Positions 25,984 to 35,045 of a stretch of DNA of 64,000 nt are shown one piece after another; positions within the stretch are counted from its first letter, which is position 1; each line of letters starts with the position of its first letter. The position numbers and the translations under genes were made by a program. The DNA is from Massilia sp. Root418. Its GTDB lineage: Bacteria > Pseudomonadota > Gammaproteobacteria > Burkholderiales > Burkholderiaceae_D. The notes under the pieces were generated by a model. It saw only the letters and a program-made list of their open reading frames with translations. It ran no database searches and had not been told where the DNA came from. The DNA is taken from NCBI RefSeq assembly GCF_001425265.1, contig NZ_LMEC01000001.1:578036-642035 (forward strand), in the 5' to 3' direction.

Positions 25984-28508
25984 GCGGCCAGCACGCGCGG
26001 CAGCCAGGCGGCCAGCACGCCCTGCGCCGCCGTGTAGTAGCAGATCAGCGCCACGTTGTTGAGCGTAGCGCGGCTGGCGGTGGTGAGATGGCGCCGCCAG
26101 GAGCGCGCGCACAGGTAGGGCATGGCCAGCGCCAGCAGCACTGCGTGCAAGGCCTGATAGGCCGCCAGCACCGCCACCGAAGCACTCCAGGCATCCCTTT
26201 TCGGCGACAAGCCAGCCAGGACCTGGCTCGCGATATCGCAGCCCATGGCCAGCAGCGCGCAGGCCAGCGCCCCCATCACCAGCCAGCGCAGGCCGCGCTG
26301 CGGCGCGCCGTCCATCAGCCGCGCCGGGCGGCAGGCCAGCGCCATCAAGCCGGCAAGGCCGATCCACAAGACGCTGGAGAGCCACGTCCACCCGGCCCCG
26401 GGCAGGCTGGCACCCGGCGGCGGGCACATGGCCAGCTGCATGGACAAATGAATGTGGGCGAAACCGAACGAGGCGAAGATGCAGCCGTCCACCACCAGCA
26501 TGATCACGCAGGCCCACCATGAGTGGCCCCTGCTGCCGCGCTCGCCGACCGGCAGTATCAGCTGGTCGGACACCTTGGCGCTGGCGGCGGGCGGAACGCG
26601 GTCTGTCTGCCATAGCCAGGCGATGACGGCGCCCACCGCCAGCAGCCCGCACAGCCAGGCCGAGACTGTCCACTGCACGGTCAGCAGCAGGAAGTAGCCG
26701 GCGGTGCCGGCCGCCGCCACGAGCGGCCACCAGCTGTCGCCCGCCAGCACCAGCAGGTAGCGCGGCCTGGCGTCCACCAGACTGGTGAAAATGGTCTCGC
26801 GCCGGCCGGTGGCGGTGCCGGGCAGGTAGTGCGCGCCGCGCTCAACCTGTTCCGCCAGCCCTTCCTGCTCCCACAGCGGCTCCTCGGACGTCACATGCGG
26901 CAGGCTGCGCGCCCCGTAGTCTTCGTCCGGCAGCCATTCCAGGGTGGCGGCGCCCCAGGGGTTGCCCTTGTCCTGCTTCGGGCGGCACAAGGCGCGCGCC
27001 ACCTCCACCGTGAACAGCAGCACGCCGGCGGCGAAAATAAACGCGCCGATGGTGGACACCATGTTCAAGCCATTCCAGCCCAGGTCCGGGGCGTAGGTGT
27101 AGACCCGGCGCGGCATGCCCTGCAGGCCGGTGATGTGCATGGTGAAGAAGCCCAGGTTGAAGCCGCCGAACATGAGCCAGAACGACCAGCGCGTCCAGCG
27201 CTCGCGCATGGTGTGCCCGTTCAGCAGCGGCAGCCAGTAGCAGATGCCGGCAAAGACCGGAAACAGCATTCCGCCCACCAGCACGTAATGGAGGTGGGCC
27301 ACGACGAAGTAGCTGTCGTGCGCCTGCCAATCGAACGGCAGCACCGCCACCATCACCCCGGTCAGCCCGCCGAGCGCGAAGATGCACAGGAAGCCCAGCA
27401 TGAACAAGGTGGACCCGTTCATGCGGCCGCTGTGCGCATCCCGCCGCACGCCGCCGCGCCAGATGGTGGCGAGCCAGGCGAACACCTGCACCGAGGCCGG
27501 CACGGCCACCACCATGCTGGCGGCCGATACCAGGCTGGCCGAGAACAGGGTCAGCCCGCCGGTAAACATATGGTGCGCCCAGAGCGCGAAGCTGACAATC
27601 CCGGTGGCCGCCATGGACCAGATCACTGCGCGGCGCCCCACCAGCGGCGTGCCGGCGATGGCGGGCAGCATGGTGGACACCAGCCCGGCGGCGGGCAGGA
27701 AGATGATGTAGACCTCCGGGTGCCCGAAGAACCAGAACAGGTGCTGCCACAAGGCGGGATCGCCGCCGCGCCCGGGAATGAAGAATGGCCAGTCCCAGGC
27801 GCGCTCCAGTTCCAGCAGTGCGGTGCCCGCGATTACCGCCGGGAAGGCGAACACGATCATCAGGCCGACGATCAGCATGGCCCAGGCGAAGACCGGCATG
27901 CGCGCCAGCGTCATGCCCGGCGCGCGGGTGAACAGGATGCCGACCACCAGTTCGATGGCGCCGGCGATGGCGGAGATTTCAATGAAGCCTATTCCCAGCA
28001 GCCAGAAGTCCGCACCCAGCCCGGGCGACCAGGCTTTGCTGGTGAGCGGCGGGTACATGAACCAGCCACCGTCCGGGGCGAGGCCGGCGAACAGGGTGCA
28101 GAAGAAGGCCAGCCCGCCGATGGCGTAGGCCCAGTAGGCATAGGCCGACAAGCGCGGGAACGGCAGGTCGCGCGCGCCCAGCATGTTGGGCAGCAGATAG
28201 ACCGCGAACGCCTCCACCACGGGAATGGCGAACAGGAACATCATGACCGTGCCGTGCATGGTGAAGACCTGGTTGTACGTGGCGGCGTCCAGCAAGGTGT
28301 TGCCGGGCACCGCGAGCTGGAGGCGGATCAGCAGGCCGAGCACACCGGCCAACAGGAAGAACAGCAGCGCGGTGGCCAGGTACAGGCGGCCGATATTGGT
28401 ATTGTTGACGGTGCTGAGATGGCGCCAGCCGGTGGGCGTGCGCCACACGCGTTCAAGCTCCTCCAGCTCACCCGGAGGTCGGGGAAGGCTGCTGGGGAGC
28501 TGGTTCAT
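25980..28508 (-). CDS. ctaD: Cytochrome c oxidase subunit I-III fusion
   Basis: An 842-residue fusion. Residues about 1-560 are subunit I of an A-type haem-copper oxidase: low-spin haem His H85 (TMHGTVMM), the CuB His and cross-linking Tyr in GHPEVY (H263, Y267; E265 is the D-channel Glu), HH at 312-313, and AHLHY (H405, H407). From about 615 to the end is a subunit III-like part with about seven membrane segments, less conserved than usual. It reduces O2 to water and pumps protons. ATG at 28506-28508 overlaps the subunit II stop (ATGA). No Cox11, SCO or haem A synthesis gene is within view. Confidence 0.92.
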   Translation of the reverse strand: MNQLPSSLPRPPGELEELERVWRTPTGWRHLSTVNNTNIGRLYLATALLFFLLAGVLGLLIRLQLAVPGNTLLDAATYNQVFTMHGTVMMFLFAIPVVEAFAVYLLPNMLGARDLPFPRLSAYAYWAYAIGGLAFFCTLFAGLAPDGGWFMYPPLTSKAWSPGLGADFWLLGIGFIEISAIAGAIELVVGILFTRAPGMTLARMPVFAWAMLIVGLMIVFAFPAVIAGTALLELERAWDWPFFIPGRGGDPALWQHLFWFFGHPEVYIIFLPAAGLVSTMLPAIAGTPLVGRRAVIWSMAATGIVSFALWAHHMFTGGLTLFSASLVSAASMVVAVPASVQVFAWLATIWRGGVRRDAHSGRMNGSTLFMLGFLCIFALGGLTGVMVAVLPFDWQAHDSYFVVAHLHYVLVGGMLFPVFAGICYWLPLLNGHTMRERWTRWSFWLMFGGFNLGFFTMHITGLQGMPRRVYTYAPDLGWNGLNMVSTIGAFIFAAGVLLFTVEVARALCRPKQDKGNPWGAATLEWLPDEDYGARSLPHVTSEEPLWEQEGLAEQVERGAHYLPGTATGRRETIFTSLVDARPRYLLVLAGDSWWPLVAAAGTAGYFLLLTVQWTVSAWLCGLLAVGAVIAWLWQTDRVPPAASAKVSDQLILPVGERGSRGHSWWACVIMLVVDGCIFASFGFAHIHLSMQLAMCPPPGASLPGAGWTWLSSVLWIGLAGLMALACRPARLMDGAPQRGLRWLVMGALACALLAMGCDIASQVLAGLSPKRDAWSASVAVLAAYQALHAVLLALAMPYLCARSWRRHLTTASRATLNNVALICYYTAAQGVLAAWLPRVLAA

Positions 28509-29686
28509 TTCAAGTTCTCCAGGTATGCGGACAGCGCTTGCAGCTCGTCCGGGCTGAGGGCCGACGCGGCGGGCATGCGCACCCCGGGCTTGTGGGCGTG
28601 CGGATCGGCGACCCAGGCCGCCAGCGCGCCGGGCTGGTTGCGCAGTGTCCCGGCGGCCAGGTACAGGCGGCTGGCAACGTGCGTCAGGTCCGGGCCGACG
28701 CTGGTGAGCTTCAGCGGCGCGGCAAGCGGGGCGCCGGCCGCAGTGGCGGCGGCAGCGTCGGACGCGGCGGTGGCGGCCGGTGCGGCGGTGGCGGGCGGTG
28801 CGACGGGGGCGGCGGGGGCGGCCGGTGCAGCGGTGGCGGGCGGTCCGCCGGTGGCGGTAGGCTCGGCGGTGGCGGCGGGTGCGGCAGCAGGGGGGGAGAT
28901 CGCGGCGGCGGCAACGGGGGCAGCGGTGGTCCGGACCGCGTGACAGGCGGCGCAGTGCTGCTCGAACACCCGGCGGCCAGCTGCCAGGCGCGCGTCCGGC
29001 GCGGCTGCGGGCAGCGGCTCCGGGCGCGCCTGCTGCGCCAGCCACGCGTCGAAGCCGGCCGCCGGCTCGACGACCACGTGGAGCGCCATCCTGGCATGTT
29101 GCAGGCCGCAGTATTCGGCGCACTGGCCGCGATACACGCCGGGCTTCAGCGGCCGCAGCGACAGCCCCGTCATACGGCCCGGCACCATGTCCATCTTGCC
29201 ACCCAGTGCGGGCACCCAGAAGCTGTGGATCACGTCCGCGCTGGTGAGCGCCAGATAGACCGGGCGGCCCACCGGCAAATGGATTTCATTGGCCAGCACG
29301 ATGTCCTGCCCGCCGGCCGGATCGCGGTAGCGCACCTCCCACCACCACATCTTGGCCGTCACCGCCACCACCAGCGCGCCGCGCGACGTTTGCGGATCCA
29401 GCTGGGTGCTGCGCCGCACGTTGTAGGCCATGAGCGCAGACAGCACCGCGGCCGGCAGCAGCAAGCCGCCGCCGAGTATCCACAGGCCTGGCCGCAGCCG
29501 CCTCCGCGCCTGCCCGCCCTGGCCTCCTTCACCGCCTTCGCCGCCAGATCCGCCGCGCCGCCGCAGCCCCAGTGCCATGAGCAGCATCACGCCGCCAAAA
29601 ATCAGCGCGGCGCCCGCGATTAGCGCCCAGGCCATCTGCGAGATGATGGCCGCATCGGCGCTGGCGGGGGCGAAGACGGCGTCCAT
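28505..29686 (-). CDS. coxB: Cytochrome c oxidase subunit II with C-terminal cytochrome c domain
   Basis: A 393-residue subunit. Two membrane segments (about 18-40 and 67-88) precede the CuA cupredoxin domain (about 100-215) with ligands H154, C189, E191, C193, H197 and M200 in GQCAEYCGLQHARM. A class I cytochrome c domain follows: haem site CAACH (245-249) and axial Met in VRMP (M371), so it is a caa3-type subunit. Between the haem motif and the rest of the cytochrome fold lies about 70 residues of Ala/Pro/Thr low complexity (253-324). A Gly-rich cytoplasmic loop separates the membrane segments. It lies between the lipoprotein cytochrome and the I-III fusion in one operon. Confidence 0.9.
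   Translation of the reverse strand: MDAVFAPASADAAIISQMAWALIAGAALIFGGVMLLMALGLRRRGGSGGEGGEGGQGGQARRRLRPGLWILGGGLLLPAAVLSALMAYNVRRSTQLDPQTSRGALVVAVTAKMWWWEVRYRDPAGGQDIVLANEIHLPVGRPVYLALTSADVIHSFWVPALGGKMDMVPGRMTGLSLRPLKPGVYRGQCAEYCGLQHARMALHVVVEPAAGFDAWLAQQARPEPLPAAAPDARLAAGRRVFEQHCAACHAVRTTAAPVAAAAISPPAAAPAATAEPTATGGPPATAAPAAPAAPVAPPATAAPAATAASDAAAATAAGAPLAAPLKLTSVGPDLTHVASRLYLAAGTLRNQPGALAAWVADPHAHKPGVRMPAASALSPDELQALSAYLENLK
28715..28930 (-). repeat. Low-complexity GCN/CCN-rich insertion inside the coxB cytochrome domain
   Basis: Imperfect repeats encode Ala, Pro and Thr (PPATAAPAAPAAPV and similar) at residues 253-324. Such repeats can change length by slippage. Confidence 0.75.
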
Positions 29687-29687
29687 T

Positions 29688-30062
29688 TCAGCGCAAGGTG
29701 TACAGGTAGGCCGCCATGTCGCGCGCGTCGGCGGGCGACACGCCCATGGCAGGCATCGGCGTGCCGGGCTTGATGGCAGGCGGGTCCACGATCCAGCGCT
29801 GCAGCACGTCCGGCGAGTTGGGCAGGTGCCCTGCGATATAGCTGGCGCGCCCGAACGTGTCGAGCGCCGGTCCTATCCTGCCCTGCTGCCCCTCGACGCC
29901 CGGAATGCTGTGGCACGCCGCGCAGTGGTAGCGTTCCAGCAGCGCCCTGCCCGCGCCGGCGTGGCCGCCAGGGACAGGAATCGGCATCGGCCCGTCGTCG
30001 CCGCACCCGGCCAGCAAAGCCAGGGGCAAAGCCAAGCAGCTAACTGTCCAATAGGTGCGCAC
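29688..30062 (-). CDS. Lipoprotein cytochrome c
   Basis: A 124-residue protein with a lipoprotein signal (LALLAGC, Cys about 20) and one haem c site CAACH, followed by IGPALDTF and an axial Met in TPMPAMGV. It is probably an electron donor tethered at the membrane for the downstream oxidase. It starts at a GTG (30060-30062) with AGGAG upstream on the minus strand. Its sequence is clearly similar to the second haem domain of the divergent diheme cytochrome (both have ACH..IPGV, an AGHLPN/AGRLPN segment and an AAYL..TL ending). Confidence 0.9.
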   Translation of the reverse strand: MRTYWTVSCLALPLALLAGCGDDGPMPIPVPGGHAGAGRALLERYHCAACHSIPGVEGQQGRIGPALDTFGRASYIAGHLPNSPDVLQRWIVDPPAIKPGTPMPAMGVSPADARDMAAYLYTLR

Positions 30063-30093
30063 CGCTGAACTCCTGTGCTGATGAGGTCATAGC

Positions 30094-30099
30094 TATAAT
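30094..30099 (+). promoter_or_regulatory. Consensus -10 box in the divergent cytochrome spacer
   Basis: TATAAT at 30094-30099 lies 43 bases before the diheme cytochrome ATG. I do not see a good -35 hexamer at 16-18 bases, so the promoter could need an activator. Confidence 0.4.
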
Positions 30100-30141
30100 A
30101 CAAGCATGCCAAAATCGGCTCATTTCTATTGACCGCGAACA

Positions 30142-31026
30142 ATGCCATCCAACCGGCGCCGGCTGATGCTCAAGACTGTGGCTGCGACTGCGGCCGGGCT
30201 GGCTGCGCTCGGCGCGCTCGGCGCCTACGTGGTGGTCGAGGGAGGCTGGTACAACGTGGCCGCCAACCGCCAGCATCTGCAGCCCGTGCACACCATGCTG
30301 GAACGCGCCATGCACGCCTCGGTACGGCGCCGCGCGAGCGGCATTACCGCCCCTCCGCTGGACGAGCCGGCGCTGGTGCGGCAAGGCGCGGCCCTGTACC
30401 GCAGCCATTGCGTGGTGTGCCACGGTGGCCCCGGCGTGGCACAGGAAAAATTCGGGCAAAGCATGCAGCCCGTGCCCGGCCCGCTGGTCGATGCCGCGCG
30501 CCGCTGGAGTCCATCCGAGATGTACTGGATCATCCGGCACGGCATCAAGATGAGCGGCATGCCGGCCTGGGAATACCACATGCCCGAGCAGGACCTGTGG
30601 GCCACGGTGGCCTTCCTGGCCGAGCTGCCGAGAATGACGCCGCGCGCCTACCAGGACTGGATGGCCGAAGCGGACGCCGCCAGCCTGGCGGAAGCGCGCG
30701 GCAGCGCTTCCGCGGCGCCCGCCGACGGCGCGCCGGGCACGCGTCCCGGCCGGCCCGAGCGCGGCCGCGTGGCGCTCACGCAGTATGCCTGCCACGCCTG
30801 CCACATGATCCCCGGCGTGACCGGCTCACAGGTCTACGTCGGCCCGCCGCTGGGCGGCATCGCGAACCGCGCGCTGATCGCCGGCCGGCTGCCCAACACC
30901 AGCGCGAATATGTCCCTGTGGGTGCGCGACCCGCGCCACGCGGAGCCCTCCACCGCGATGCCCGTGCTGGGCGTGTCCGAACAGGACGCGCTGGACATCG
31001 CTGCCTACCTGCAAACGCTGCATTAA
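30142..31026 (+). CDS. Diheme c-type cytochrome
   Basis: A 294-residue protein with an N-terminal membrane anchor or signal (8-31) and two haem c sites, CVVCH (90-94) and CHACH (217-221), each followed by a Met-containing segment (KMSGMPAW; TAMPVLGV). The linker between the domains is Ala/Arg-rich. The second domain resembles the single-haem lipoprotein encoded divergently, so one arose from the other or they share a source. It is likely an electron carrier to the adjacent caa3-type oxidase. Confidence 0.9.
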   Translation: MPSNRRRLMLKTVAATAAGLAALGALGAYVVVEGGWYNVAANRQHLQPVHTMLERAMHASVRRRASGITAPPLDEPALVRQGAALYRSHCVVCHGGPGVAQEKFGQSMQPVPGPLVDAARRWSPSEMYWIIRHGIKMSGMPAWEYHMPEQDLWATVAFLAELPRMTPRAYQDWMAEADAASLAEARGSASAAPADGAPGTRPGRPERGRVALTQYACHACHMIPGVTGSQVYVGPPLGGIANRALIAGRLPNTSANMSLWVRDPRHAEPSTAMPVLGVSEQDALDIAAYLQTLH

Positions 31027-31029
31027 AAA

Positions 31030-31050
31030 GCTGCACTGGCACCGTGCAGC
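31030..31050 (-). terminator. Hairpin with T-tract on the minus strand
   Basis: GCTGCAC (31030-31036) and GTGCAGC (31044-31050) pair perfectly. On the minus strand the stem is followed by TTTTT, so it would stop antisense transcription entering the cytochrome gene. On the plus strand there is no T-tract. Confidence 0.35.
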
Positions 31051-31093
31051 GGCGCGTGCGTCACGCATCCGAAAAATGCGCAATCATATAACG

Positions 31094-32182
31094 ATGAGCG
31101 ACGACCATACCCCGCAGGCGGCCGACCACGGCCAGCGCGGTTTCCTGCACCGCGTTGTGCTAATGGACGGCATCGCCGCCCTCTTCCTGCTAGCGCTGGC
31201 CGCCCTGTGGTTCGCGGCGGACGCGCTGCTGCTCATCTTCGCCTGCATCCTGTTCGCCATCCTGCTCAGCGCCCTGGCACGGATCGCCCACCGCCGCCTG
31301 CACCTGCCTTCCCGCCGCGTGGGACTGGCGCTGGTGCTGGCCCTGCTGGTGGCGCTGTTCGGCGTGGGCGGCTGGCTGATGGCGCCGCAGTTGTCGGAAC
31401 AGGCCAGCCACCTGGCGCAGGTAGTGCCCACATCCCTGGACCAGGTGCGCGCCGAGCTGGGACGCTATCCCCGGCTGCGCAGCCTGATCGACGAACTGCC
31501 CAGCAACAAGGAACTGGGCCGGCAGCTGTCCGCCATGGTGCCCAACGCCGGCCTGTTCTTCTCAGGCGTGTTCGGCGCGCTGGGCAATGCCGTCATCATT
31601 CTCGCGGTGGGCATCTACTTCGCCATCCGCCCGCAGCTCTACATCAACGGCCTGGTGACCCTGGTGCCGCCCAGGCGCCGTCCGCGGGCCCGGGAGGTCA
31701 TTGCGGAGATTGGCGAAACGCTGTCCAAGTGGCTGGTGGGAAAAGCCTGCTCGATGGTGGCGGCGGGCGTGATGACCGCCGTCGGCCTGAGCCTGCTGGG
31801 TGTGCCGATGGCGCTGCTGCTGGGGCTCATTGCCGGGCTGCTGGACTTCATCCCCTACGTGGGACCGCTGATGGCGGGTGTGCCCGCCCTGCTGATCGCC
31901 TTCGCCGATAGTCCGGCGCAGGCGCTATATGTGCTGCTGCTGTTCGGCGGCATCCAGCTGGTGCAGGGCTACCTGATGGAACCGTTGATCGACCAGCGCA
32001 CGGTGGCGCTGCCGCCCGCGCTGACCATCGCCATGCAGGTCACGTTCGGCGCGGTATTTGGCATGGCAGGCGTGGCGCTGGCCACGCCGCTGACGGCGGT
32101 GCTGATCGTGCTGGTGGTGATGCTCTACGTGCAGGACGTGCTGGGCGACGACGCCCGCACGCCCGCGCAGATCAAGGATTAG
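31094..32182 (+). CDS. AI-2E family transporter (PerM/TqsA type)
   Basis: About 362 residues with around eight membrane segments and the family pattern (GIYFAIRPQLYINGLVTLVP; SLLGVPMALLLGLIAGLLDF; IPYVGPLMAGVPA; QGYLMEPLID). Members export autoinducer-2 or act as Na+/H+ antiporters; the substrate cannot be assigned from sequence. The start is either ATG 31076 or ATG 31094; neither has a clear ribosome site. The 3' end overlaps the convergent MsbA-like gene by 4 bases. Confidence 0.88.
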   Translation: MSDDHTPQAADHGQRGFLHRVVLMDGIAALFLLALAALWFAADALLLIFACILFAILLSALARIAHRRLHLPSRRVGLALVLALLVALFGVGGWLMAPQLSEQASHLAQVVPTSLDQVRAELGRYPRLRSLIDELPSNKELGRQLSAMVPNAGLFFSGVFGALGNAVIILAVGIYFAIRPQLYINGLVTLVPPRRRPRAREVIAEIGETLSKWLVGKACSMVAAGVMTAVGLSLLGVPMALLLGLIAGLLDFIPYVGPLMAGVPALLIAFADSPAQALYVLLLFGGIQLVQGYLMEPLIDQRTVALPPALTIAMQVTFGAVFGMAGVALATPLTAVLIVLVVMLYVQDVLGDDARTPAQIKD

Positions 32183-34056
32183 CCGGGCACCGGTGCCTGC
32201 TTCTGGGTCTGATACAGGCGGGCATAGTGGCCGCCGCGCGCCAGCAGCGCGTCGTGGCTGCCCGATTCGGCGATGCGGCCCGACTCCATCACCACGATAC
32301 GGTCGGCCTTCTCGATGGTGGACAGGCGGTGCGCGATGACCACGGTGGTACGCCCCCGCATCAGCACTTCGAGCGCTGCCTGCACCTGGCGTTCGGACTC
32401 GGTGTCCAGCGCGCTGGTGGCTTCGTCCAGGATCAGGATGGGCGCGTCCTTGTACAACGCGCGGGCGATCGCCAGGCGCTGGCGCTGGCCCCCGGACAGG
32501 CGCGAACCGTTCTCGCCCACCTGCGTCTGGTAGCCCTGCGGCTGTTTCATGATGAAGTCGTGCGCATAGGCCGCACGGGCCGCCGCTTCGATGCGGGCCT
32601 GGTCCGGCGCCGGGTCGCCGTAGGCGATGTTGGACGCCAGCGTGTCGTTGAACAGCACCACGTCCTGGCTGACCAGGGCGATCTGCGAGCGCAGTTCGGC
32701 CAGGCGGTAGTCGCGCAGGTCGTGGCCGTCGAGCAGGATGCGGCCCTGGCCCACGTCGTAGAAGCGCGGCAGCAGGCCGGCCAGCGTGGTCTTGCCGCTG
32801 CCGGAGCCGCCCACCAGGGCCACGGTTTCGCCGGCGGCGATGTCCAGCGATACGTCGCGCAGGGCCGGCGCCGCGTCCGGGTCGGCCGGGTTGTACTGGA
32901 AGCCCACGTGCTGCAGCGAGATGCTGCCGGTCGCGCGTTTGAGCTCCTGCGTGCCCTCGTCCACTTCGGCCGGCGCGTCGATCAGGCCGAACACCGACTT
33001 GGCGGCGGCCAGTCCGCGCTGCAGCGGCTCGTTGATCTTGGTGAGGTTCTTGATCGGCGACTGCATCGCCATCAGCGACACCATGAAAGCGACGAAGGCG
33101 CCCGGCGACAGATGGCCGGCACGCGCCCGCAGCAAGGCGAAGTAGATCACCGCCGACAGGGTTATCCCCACCAGCATCATGATGGCGCCAGAGTTGATAG
33201 CGGCTGTGGCGGCATGTTTGACAGCGAGGTGGCGGTTATGCTTGACCACGTCATGGAAGCGCCGCTGCTCATACCGCTCGCCGCCGAAAATCTTCACCAC
33301 GCGCTGGCCGCCGATGCTTTCGTCCAGCACACTGCTCAATTCACCCATGGCTGCCTGCGCATCCTCCGCCAGGCGGCGCATGCGGCGCCCCGCAACAGTC
33401 ACCACCACCGCCACTAGCGGGAGCAGGCCGAAGCAGAAGCAGGCCAGCTGCCAGTCGATGGTAATCAGGAGGATCAGGTAGCCTACCGTCGCCACCGAAT
33501 CGCGCACGAACACGTTCAGCACGTTTAGGCCGGCCTGGGCGACCTGGGCCGCGTCGTACGCGACGCGCGACAAGGTTGCGCCGGTGGAGGTCTGGTCGTA
33601 ATACTTGTTGGGCAGGCGCAGCAGGCGCGCGAACATGTCCTCGCGCAGGTTGGCCTGCACGCGGCTGGTCAGCCAGGCGGAGCCGTAATCGCCGGAAAAA
33701 CTGCTCACCATGCGCAGCAGCGCCAGGCTCGTGATGACCAACGGAATGCTCCACAGTGCGGCTTCCGCCGGATTGCCAGGCAGCAGCGAATCGAGCCAGC
33801 CCTGCACCGTCACCATCATGCCGCCGGTCGCGCCCTGGATGCCGCCCAGGGCGCCGGCAGCCGAGCCGGCCGGCTGCAAGGCATCCACCACGTTCTGCAG
33901 CTGGCGGATCAGCATGACGTCGGTGGCCGCCGCCACGCCAATGGCAAAGAGCGTCGCCAGCACGGCGCCGAGGTAGGGACGGAACTGCCTGAGCAGGCGG
34001 AAATAGAGTTGGCGGCTTTGCACTAGAACACTGTTTCTAATTACGGGAGCCTGCAT
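32179..34056 (-). CDS. ABC exporter, MsbA-like lipid A flippase
   Basis: A 625-residue half-transporter: six membrane segments (about 20-330) fused to an ATPase domain (about 355-610) with GGSGSGKTT, the Q-loop region SQDVVLF, LSGGQRQR, ILDEATSALD and the H-loop AHRLST. The pattern and length match MsbA, which flips lipid A-core across the inner membrane. No lpxK or other lipid A gene is adjacent, so another lipid or drug substrate is possible. ATG at 34054-34056 is chosen; a GTG at 34083 is also in frame. Confidence 0.85.
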   Translation of the reverse strand: MQAPVIRNSVLVQSRQLYFRLLRQFRPYLGAVLATLFAIGVAAATDVMLIRQLQNVVDALQPAGSAAGALGGIQGATGGMMVTVQGWLDSLLPGNPAEAALWSIPLVITSLALLRMVSSFSGDYGSAWLTSRVQANLREDMFARLLRLPNKYYDQTSTGATLSRVAYDAAQVAQAGLNVLNVFVRDSVATVGYLILLITIDWQLACFCFGLLPLVAVVVTVAGRRMRRLAEDAQAAMGELSSVLDESIGGQRVVKIFGGERYEQRRFHDVVKHNRHLAVKHAATAAINSGAIMMLVGITLSAVIYFALLRARAGHLSPGAFVAFMVSLMAMQSPIKNLTKINEPLQRGLAAAKSVFGLIDAPAEVDEGTQELKRATGSISLQHVGFQYNPADPDAAPALRDVSLDIAAGETVALVGGSGSGKTTLAGLLPRFYDVGQGRILLDGHDLRDYRLAELRSQIALVSQDVVLFNDTLASNIAYGDPAPDQARIEAAARAAYAHDFIMKQPQGYQTQVGENGSRLSGGQRQRLAIARALYKDAPILILDEATSALDTESERQVQAALEVLMRGRTTVVIAHRLSTIEKADRIVVMESGRIAESGSHDALLARGGHYARLYQTQKQAPVPG

Positions 34057-34110
34057 TGTAATCGCATAAAATGCCCACGGCACCCCATCATCCTAATAAA
34101 AGAGACCACC

Positions 34111-34923
34111 ATGAGTTACGAAACCTTGCAAGTGAGCCTGGAAGCCCATGTGGCGGTGATCCGCCTGAACCGCCCGGACAAGGCCAACGCCATGAACCTG
34201 GCCATGTGGCACGAGATCCGCACCGCCTTCGAGTGGGCCGACAGCACGCCGGAAGTGCGCGCCGTGGTGCTGGAGGGCGGAGGCAAGCTGTTCACCTCCG
34301 GCATCGACCTGCAAATGATGATGGGCCTGGCGTCCACCATCCGCAACGACTGCGACGGCCGCACCCGGGAGAACCTGCGCCGCACCATCCTGGACCTGCA
34401 GGATTGCCTGAGCAGCCTGGAGCGCTGCCGCAAGCCGGTGCTGGCGGCCATCCACGGGGCCTGCATCGGCGGCGGCATCGACCTCATCACGTGCGCGGAC
34501 ATGCGCTATTGCTCGGAAGATGCCTGGTTCTGCGTGAAGGAGATCGACATCGGCATGACGGCGGACGTAGGCACCCTGCAGCGCCTGCCGCGCCTGATCG
34601 GCGAAGGCATGGCGCGCGAACTGGCCTACACGGCCCGCAAGGTGGACGCGGCCGAAGCGCGCGAGATCCGCCTGGTGAACCGCGTGTTCGCCACGCCCGA
34701 GGCGCTGGCGGCGGGCGTGCGAGAGCTGGCCGCCACGATCGCGGCCAAGTCGCCGCTGGCGGTGCGCGGCACCAAGGAAATGATCAGCTACGCGCGCGAC
34801 CACAGCGTGGCAGACGGCCTGAACTACATTGCCACTTGGAACGCGGCGATGCTCATGTCGAACGACCTGCAGGCGGCCATGATGGCCAATATGAGCAAGC
34901 AGCTACCAGAGTTCAAAGATTAG
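34111..34923 (+). CDS. Delta3,5-Delta2,4-dienoyl-CoA isomerase (ECH1-like crotonase)
   Basis: A 270-residue crotonase-fold enzyme. The oxyanion-hole segments SGIDL (63-67) and GACIGGGIDL (117-126) are present. D124, E144 and D152 (in GGIDL, VKEIDIG and ADVGTLQRLP) have the same spacing as the catalytic Asp176, Glu196 and Asp204 of the mammalian dienoyl-CoA isomerase, which shifts double bonds in the degradation of unsaturated fatty acids with odd-numbered bonds. This is more specific than plain enoyl-CoA hydratase. Single gene between MsbA and the PEP-CTERM operon. Confidence 0.9.
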   Translation: MSYETLQVSLEAHVAVIRLNRPDKANAMNLAMWHEIRTAFEWADSTPEVRAVVLEGGGKLFTSGIDLQMMMGLASTIRNDCDGRTRENLRRTILDLQDCLSSLERCRKPVLAAIHGACIGGGIDLITCADMRYCSEDAWFCVKEIDIGMTADVGTLQRLPRLIGEGMARELAYTARKVDAAEAREIRLVNRVFATPEALAAGVRELAATIAAKSPLAVRGTKEMISYARDHSVADGLNYIATWNAAMLMSNDLQAAMMANMSKQLPEFKD

Positions 34924-35045
34924 TTTACCGATAATCGCTTGATATGGAACAAATATCAATATCTTAATATTGCCTTTCAATACACTGAAACAGCGTGGCG
35001 CGCTTTGCGCTGCGCTGACTTTCTCAGTGAAAAGGAGAGTGCACC

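Noticed and set aside
25980..29123. Longer start for the oxidase I-III fusion
   Set aside because: The additional residues are an off-frame reading of coxB; ATG at 28508 overlaps the coxB stop and begins a typical subunit I.
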